Below, one piece after another: positions 53,062 through 56,500 of a stretch of 56,500 nt of DNA (positions are counted from its first letter, which is position 1; each line of letters starts with the position of its first letter). The position numbers were made by a program, and so were the translations under genes. Below the pieces are notes generated by a model. That model was given only the letters and a program-made list of their open reading frames with translations, was not told the origin of the DNA and did not search any database. This stretch comes from Exiguobacterium oxidotolerans JCM 12280. Lineage in GTDB: Bacteria; Bacillota; Bacilli; Exiguobacteriales; Exiguobacteriaceae. The stretch is from the NCBI RefSeq assembly GCF_000702625.1, contig NZ_JNIS01000001.1, positions 1,656,001 to 1,712,500 of the forward strand, written 5' to 3'.

Positions 53062-53454
53062 ATGGCAGATGTACGTTACTACGGCACTGGTCGCCGTAAA
53101 CACGCGGCAGCTCGCGTTTTCCTCGTTGCTGGAGACGGTAAAGTCACAGTTAACGGGCGCGATATCAGCGAATACTTCGGTTATGAAACTTTAATCATGA
53201 CTGCAAAAGAACCACTTGTAATCACAGAAACAGAAGGTAAATACGATATCATGGTAACGGTCAAAGGCGGCGGCTTCACTGGTCAAGCAGGCGCTATCCG
53301 TCACGGTATCTCACGTGCACTTCTTCAAGCGGATCCAGATTTCCGTGGAACACTTAAAGCTAAAGGCTTCTTAACACGCGATGCTCGTATGAAAGAACGT
53401 AAAAAATACGGTCTTAAAGCAGCACGTCGTGCGCCTCAGTTCTCAAAACGTTAA
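53062..53454 (+). CDS. rpsI: Ribosomal protein S9
   Basis: 130 aa. 30S head protein whose C-terminal Lys-Arg tail (RAPQFSKR) reaches P-site t[21 protein letters not shown] and [19 protein letters not shown] are typical. ATG 53062 follows TTAGGAGGAACTACACG. A strong terminator follows. Confidence 0.98.
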   Translation: MADVRYYGTGRRKHAAARVFLVAGDGKVTVNGRDISEYFGYETLIMTAKEPLVITETEGKYDIMVTVKGGGFTGQAGAIRHGISRALLQADPDFRGTLKAKGFLTRDARMKERKKYGLKAARRAPQFSKR

Positions 53455-53462
53455 TCGTTTTT

Positions 53463-53495
53463 ACCTCTCATCCTTACGGGTGGGAGGTTTTTTTT
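53463..53495 (+). terminator. Terminator after rpsI
   Basis: An 11-bp stem, ACCTCTCATCC against GGGTGGGAGGT with two G-U pairs (loop TTAC), is followed by TTTTTTT. Confidence 0.92.
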
Positions 53496-53506
53496 GTGCC
53501 ATCTAA

Positions 53507-53545
53507 AAAAGATCATCTCCGCAACAGGGAAATGATCTCACGCTT
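53507..53545 (-). terminator. Minus-strand terminator of the small membrane protein gene
   Basis: On the minus strand GAGATCAT pairs with ATGATCT across a 15-nt loop and is followed by TTTTTT. It faces the rpsI terminator, so the two genes converge with one terminator each. The remaining 53546-53584 bases show nothing else. Confidence 0.75.
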
Positions 53546-53584
53546 TTACTTTTGAAATTTAGCAACGGTCGAGTCCCTCTTAGT

Positions 53585-53872
53585 TTAAACCGTACGTCGC
53601 AGACGGAGCCTACGGACTAGAGTCAGAGCACCGAAGAGAATCAAAAACGTCACGGGAATGGAACGGATGAACTGTGCTGTTAAGAAAGCACGTACGCTGT
53701 CATCCGTTCCGTGACTGACGAACACCGTACTCTGCTCTAATAGGACAGCACCTTCTTCAAGTATCGGTTGATAGGTAGTTGCCGGCTGTACGGTGAAGAA
53801 ATAGAAGTAGGCAAGGTAGCCGATATGTAGGAAAAGCGTCAGTATCATCGACAGGAAAAGCACTTTTTTCAT
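53585..53872 (-). CDS. Small membrane protein of unknown function
   Basis: 95 aa, the only minus-strand gene in the window. Two hydrophobic segments (about residues 4-26 and 72-88) flank an external-looking middle of about 45 residues (TTYQPILEEGAVLLEQSTVF...), and the C-terminus is arginine-rich (RRLRLRRTV), consistent with a cytoplasmic tail. The ribosome site AAAGGAGG precedes ATG by 12 nt and a dedicated terminator follows, so it is a real gene. A possible minus-strand -10 TATACT lies at 53936-53941. I recognise no family. Confidence 0.75.
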   Translation of the reverse strand: MKKVLFLSMILTLFLHIGYLAYFYFFTVQPATTYQPILEEGAVLLEQSTVFVSHGTDDSVRAFLTAQFIRSIPVTFLILFGALTLVRRLRLRRTV

Positions 53873-53978
53873 GAACTAAAGAAACCTCCTTTTGAATAAG
53901 GTAATCGAAAACATGACCTTTCCCAAGTATACACGAAGGGGAATCTGGGAAAAGAACGAAGAAGGAGTGTGATGTGAA

Positions 53979-54611
53979 GTGGCATTGACGATCGATTGGC
54001 TACTCGAACGAGCGAACCGAAAACTGAGCGTCGCCGGACTCTCGCCGGAAGTCGCGCGCAAGACACGCCATGTCATCCGGGAACTCCACGGGAAAGGGAT
54101 TTACGTTGGCGTAGCGCAAGGATTCCGTTCTTACCGGGAGCAAGAGGCATTATATGCACAAGGACGGACGACCCCTGGCGCCGTCGTGACGAACGCACGC
54201 GGCGGGCAATCGAATCATAACCGCGGGATTGCGGTGGATCTTTTTCGTTATACTAATGACGGGACACGGGCGATTTTTGATATCGACGAACCGTTCAAGC
54301 AGATTGTCACGGCAATGAAAGAACAAGGCTTTTCGTGGGGCGGTGATTGGGTGACGTTTCAAGATTACCCTCACTTTGAACTACTCAAGGCAACGACGGA
54401 CGTCCTTGTTCCGTATCCAGGTCGTCCACTCTACCGTGGGGCGATCGGAATGGATGCACGTGACATCGAGCGAATCCAGCGGGCAGTGAAAGCACCCGTG
54501 ACGAAAGTATTTGACGATACGACGGCACGGCAAGTGAGGGCCTATCAAGTACGGCAAGGACTTGCGGTCGACGGTGTCGTCGGTCCGGCGACCTGGAATC
54601 GAATGTTTTAA
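53979..54611 (+). CDS. M15-type peptidoglycan peptidase with C-terminal peptidoglycan-binding domain
   Basis: 210 aa. The N-terminal catalytic domain resembles L-alanyl-D-glutamate (VanY/CwlK/endolysin type) peptidases: zinc ligands His80 and Asp87 in SNHNRGIAVDL and His132 in DYPHFEL, with the SWGGDW stretch before it. Residues about 150-210 form a PG-binding-1 module (IQRAVKAPVTKVFDDTTARQVRAYQ...VDGVVGPATWNRM). There is no signal peptide or membrane segment, as in phage endolysins, so export is unclear. GTG 53979 follows GAAGGAG. Own terminator follows. The exact cleavage bond is inferred only from family. Confidence 0.87.
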   Translation: MALTIDWLLERANRKLSVAGLSPEVARKTRHVIRELHGKGIYVGVAQGFRSYREQEALYAQGRTTPGAVVTNARGGQSNHNRGIAVDLFRYTNDGTRAIFDIDEPFKQIVTAMKEQGFSWGGDWVTFQDYPHFELLKATTDVLVPYPGRPLYRGAIGMDARDIERIQRAVKAPVTKVFDDTTARQVRAYQVRQGLAVDGVVGPATWNRMF

Positions 54612-54617
54612 TGAAAT

Positions 54618-54664
54618 GACTACTGTTCTTTCTGCGGGTACGCCGAAGGAGAGTAGTCTTTTTC
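54618..54664 (+). terminator. Terminator after the M15 peptidase gene
   Basis: GACTACT (54618-54624) pairs with AGTAGTC (54652-54658), with an inner GCGG/GCCG-type helix, followed by TTTTTC. Confidence 0.8.
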
Positions 54665-54734
54665 GATCACAAAGCGAGTCATCTTTCGCTGAGTACGAAA
54701 ACTTCAGGAAATATTCTCCTTTCCGAGTCGAAAT

Positions 54735-54764
54735 GTGCAAGCGCTATCTTATTTTTGTTATACT
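54735..54764 (+). promoter_or_regulatory. Promoter of salA-kbaA
   Basis: Extended -10 TGTTATACT (-10 at 54759-54764) with a modest -35 GTGCAA (54735-54740) at 18 bp. It gives a short leader of about 33 nt. Confidence 0.68.
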
Positions 54765-54803
54765 GAAATGGAATAAATCGAACGTTCTCAGGGGGAAGGC
54801 ACT

Positions 54804-55835
54804 ATGTTGAATGAACAAGAAATTCGCGAGGTAGTCGGACAGTTAATTGATCCGACGATCGAACGCTCGCTTGCAGATACGAACGGGATTCGTGATGTCC
54901 GCATCAAAGGAGACTACGTCAGCCTGAAAATCGCCCTTGCACAAGCGGGTTCGGGTGAACAGTTGACGTTGCAACAAGAAATCGTTAAAGAGTTAAAAGA
55001 AAAAGGCTTCAAAACGGTCGGACTCCGCTTCGAGGCACTCGGCGATCACGGGATTCAGGCAGCGACGACACCATCGATTCTTAAACCGGAGTCAGGTACG
55101 ACGTTCATTGCGATTGCTTCTGGTAAAGGGGGCGTCGGGAAATCGACAGTTTCTGTCAATCTCGCGGTCGCGCTCGCACGGGCAGGTAAAAAAGTTGGTT
55201 TGATCGACGCGGATATCTATGGTTTTAGTGTTCCGGATATGATGGGAATTGAAACACGACCGACAGTCGTCAATGACCGAATCATTCCGCCTGAGCGGTT
55301 TGGCGTAAAAGTCATCTCGATGGGCTTCTTCGTTGAAGACAATGCACCCGTCATCTGGCGTGGACCGATGCTCGGGAAGATGCTCAATAACTTCTTCTCG
55401 GATGTTGAATGGGGCGATCTCGATTACCTCTTACTCGATTTACCGCCAGGGACGGGTGACGTCGCGCTCGATATCCACTCGATGCTCCCAAGCTGCCAGG
55501 AGTTGATTGTCACGACACCACATGCGACAGCAGCATTCGTTGCGGCTCGTGCCGGTGCGATGGCGATTAAGACGAACCACCGTTTGCTCGGTATCATTGA
55601 AAATATGGCGTACTTCGAAAGCAAGGTAACTGGTGAAAAAGAGTATGTCTTCGGATCAGGTGGCGGAGAGAAGTTGTCAGAAGCGCTAAAAACAGATATT
55701 CTAGCTAAGATTCCACTTGGACAACCATATGCGAATGAATCGGACTTTGCACCATCGATTTATCGCGATGATCATCCATTTGAAACACACTATAATGAAC
55801 TCGCAGCGCGTGTCATCGAAAAAGTAGAGGGATAA
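54804..55835 (+). CDS. salA: SalA/Mrp-family P-loop ATPase
   Basis: 343 aa. The N-terminal MIP18/DUF59-like domain (residues about 5-80) is followed by a MinD/Mrp NTPase with the deviant Walker A SGKGGVGKST at 106-115, switch DADIYGFSVPDM, and LLLDLPPGTGD. Mrp/ApbC relatives carry iron-sulfur clusters using a C-terminal CxxC; this protein has a single cysteine (in LPSCQEL) and lacks it. In B. subtilis SalA represses scoC and so promotes exoprotease expression. ATG is not at the first possible site: TTG/ATG near 54804 follows CAGGGGGAAGGCACT and gives MLNEQEIREVV. kbaA follows 3 nt later. Confidence 0.9.
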   Translation: MLNEQEIREVVGQLIDPTIERSLADTNGIRDVRIKGDYVSLKIALAQAGSGEQLTLQQEIVKELKEKGFKTVGLRFEALGDHGIQAATTPSILKPESGTTFIAIASGKGGVGKSTVSVNLAVALARAGKKVGLIDADIYGFSVPDMMGIETRPTVVNDRIIPPERFGVKVISMGFFVEDNAPVIWRGPMLGKMLNNFFSDVEWGDLDYLLLDLPPGTGDVALDIHSMLPSCQELIVTTPHATAAFVAARAGAMAIKTNHRLLGIIENMAYFESKVTGEKEYVFGSGGGEKLSEALKTDILAKIPLGQPYANESDFAPSIYRDDHPFETHYNELAARVIEKVEG

Positions 55836-55838
55836 TAC

Positions 55839-56444
55839 ATGAAGATTAAAGGATTTTTGAAGCTGTTCTGGATGACGCTCCTAATTGGAACGCTAGCCGG
55901 CTTCGTGTTTAACCTTGTCGCTGAACCAGGCTATATCCGCAATCAATCGATTAGCGGATACATTACGGCCTTGGCATACAGTAGTACATGGACGGCGATC
56001 AGTCTGATGGGCTTTTTCTCCTATTTGATTTTGCACCGGGTCGGACTTGATCTGTTCCGCGGCGCAAAGTTATGGAATCGGGTTCAGGTCGTTTTGATTG
56101 CCTTCGCCTTGTTTGACGGCGTCTACTTGCGTGGACTTGCCTTCGGATTCGATAAGACAAGCCTCTATATTGGTGAAATGGTTGTCTTATTGTTCGTCGC
56201 GTTTCTCGTCGCGCGTACGAAAGCCCGTGAAACAAATTTCACTGCTTTCATCCCGACGTTATTCTTAATGACGGTCATCACGTTGATTGAATGGGTACCA
56301 GCTCTTCAGGCAACGCAAGACAAGCGGATGCTTTGGGCAGCACTGGCGACACTCTTGGTTTGTAATGCGTATCAAATCCTGATGTTGCATCGCCTGCAAG
56401 AAAAGCCTGCTCCAGCGAAAGTACAGTCGCAAAAACAGGCATAA
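55839..56444 (+). CDS. kbaA: KbaA-like membrane protein (KinB-signalling activation family)
   Basis: 201 aa, about six predicted membrane helices (near 9-31, 45-65, 85-102, 108-126, 138-156, 163-182) and a charged C-terminal tail (KPAPAKVQSQKQA). In B. subtilis KbaA is needed for activation of the sporulation kinase KinB. Position directly after salA agrees, though gerD, between them in Bacillus, is absent. The ribosome site (AGAGGGATAATAC) lies in the salA end. In a non-sporulating host its role must differ or be broader; assignment is by length, topology and neighbourhood. Confidence 0.8.
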   Translation: MKIKGFLKLFWMTLLIGTLAGFVFNLVAEPGYIRNQSISGYITALAYSSTWTAISLMGFFSYLILHRVGLDLFRGAKLWNRVQVVLIAFALFDGVYLRGLAFGFDKTSLYIGEMVVLLFVAFLVARTKARETNFTAFIPTLFLMTVITLIEWVPALQATQDKRMLWAALATLLVCNAYQILMLHRLQEKPAPAKVQSQKQA

Positions 56445-56449
56445 GAAAA

Positions 56450-56499
56450 GGACTCGGGGAATGGTTGTGATGACCAATTCCATCGAGTCCATCTTTTTT
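56450..56499 (+). terminator. Terminator after kbaA
   Basis: A compound stem, GGACTCG with CGAGTCC and inner GGAATGGT with ACCAATTCC, is followed by ATCTTTTTT. It closes the operon at the window edge. Confidence 0.9.
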
Positions 56500-56500
56500 A

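Overview
The window comes from a low-GC Gram-positive chromosome of the class Bacilli. Gene order (rrn - ctsR/mcsA/mcsB/clpC - radA - yacL - ispDF - gltX - cysES - sigH - secE/nusG - rpl/rpoBC - str - S10/spc/alpha - ecf - truA - rplM/rpsI - salA - kbaA) follows the Bacillus subtilis origin-proximal region closely, but several sporulation-associated neighbours are missing (disA, cwlD, gerD). Together with the protein sequences this points to a non-sporulating relative such as Exiguobacterium. The genus is an inference; no search was run.

Layout. 1-2470: 3' part of a 23S rRNA gene, a 5S rRNA gene and the rrn terminator. 2497-7036: the CtsR-controlled protein quality-control operon (ctsR, mcsA, mcsB, clpC). 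7060-12368: radA, a PIN/TRAM membrane protein, the isoprenoid genes ispD and ispF, and gltX. 12376-16497: a Cys-type T-box, then cysE, cysS, mrnC, rlmB and rae1. 16562-18347: sigH, rpmG, secE, nusG. 18356-20988: rplK-rplA-rplJ-rplL with candidate L1-binding sites and an L10 leader. 21015-33975: an rsmC-like methyltransferase, rpoB, rpoC, the L7Ae-like rplGB, rpsL, rpsG, fusA and tuf. 33998-49193: a continuous S10-spc-alpha supercluster (rpsJ to rplQ, with secY, adk, map, infA, rpoA). 49235-53495: ecfA1-ecfA2-ecfT vitamin transporter core, truA, then rplM-rpsI behind an L13 leader. 53507-56500: a minus-strand small membrane protein (the only minus-strand gene), an M15-type cell-wall peptidase, salA and kbaA, ending in a strong terminator.

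Almost everything is housekeeping: ribosome, RNA polymerase, translation factors, Sec translocase, rRNA modification and processing, tRNA charging, and stress proteolysis. Intact reading frames, matching family lengths and well-placed Shine-Dalgarno sites argue that nothing is broken. I see no mobile element, phage, CRISPR array or tRNA gene. No new multi-gene system is evident. The least explained content is in non-coding leaders (ahead of yacL, rpmG, rpsJ, infA, rpoA, tuf), in gene-content departures (no disA; a zinc-free S14 in the spc operon; kbaA and sigH kept without their sporulation neighbours), and in the peptidase/membrane-protein pair near 53.6-54.6 kb.
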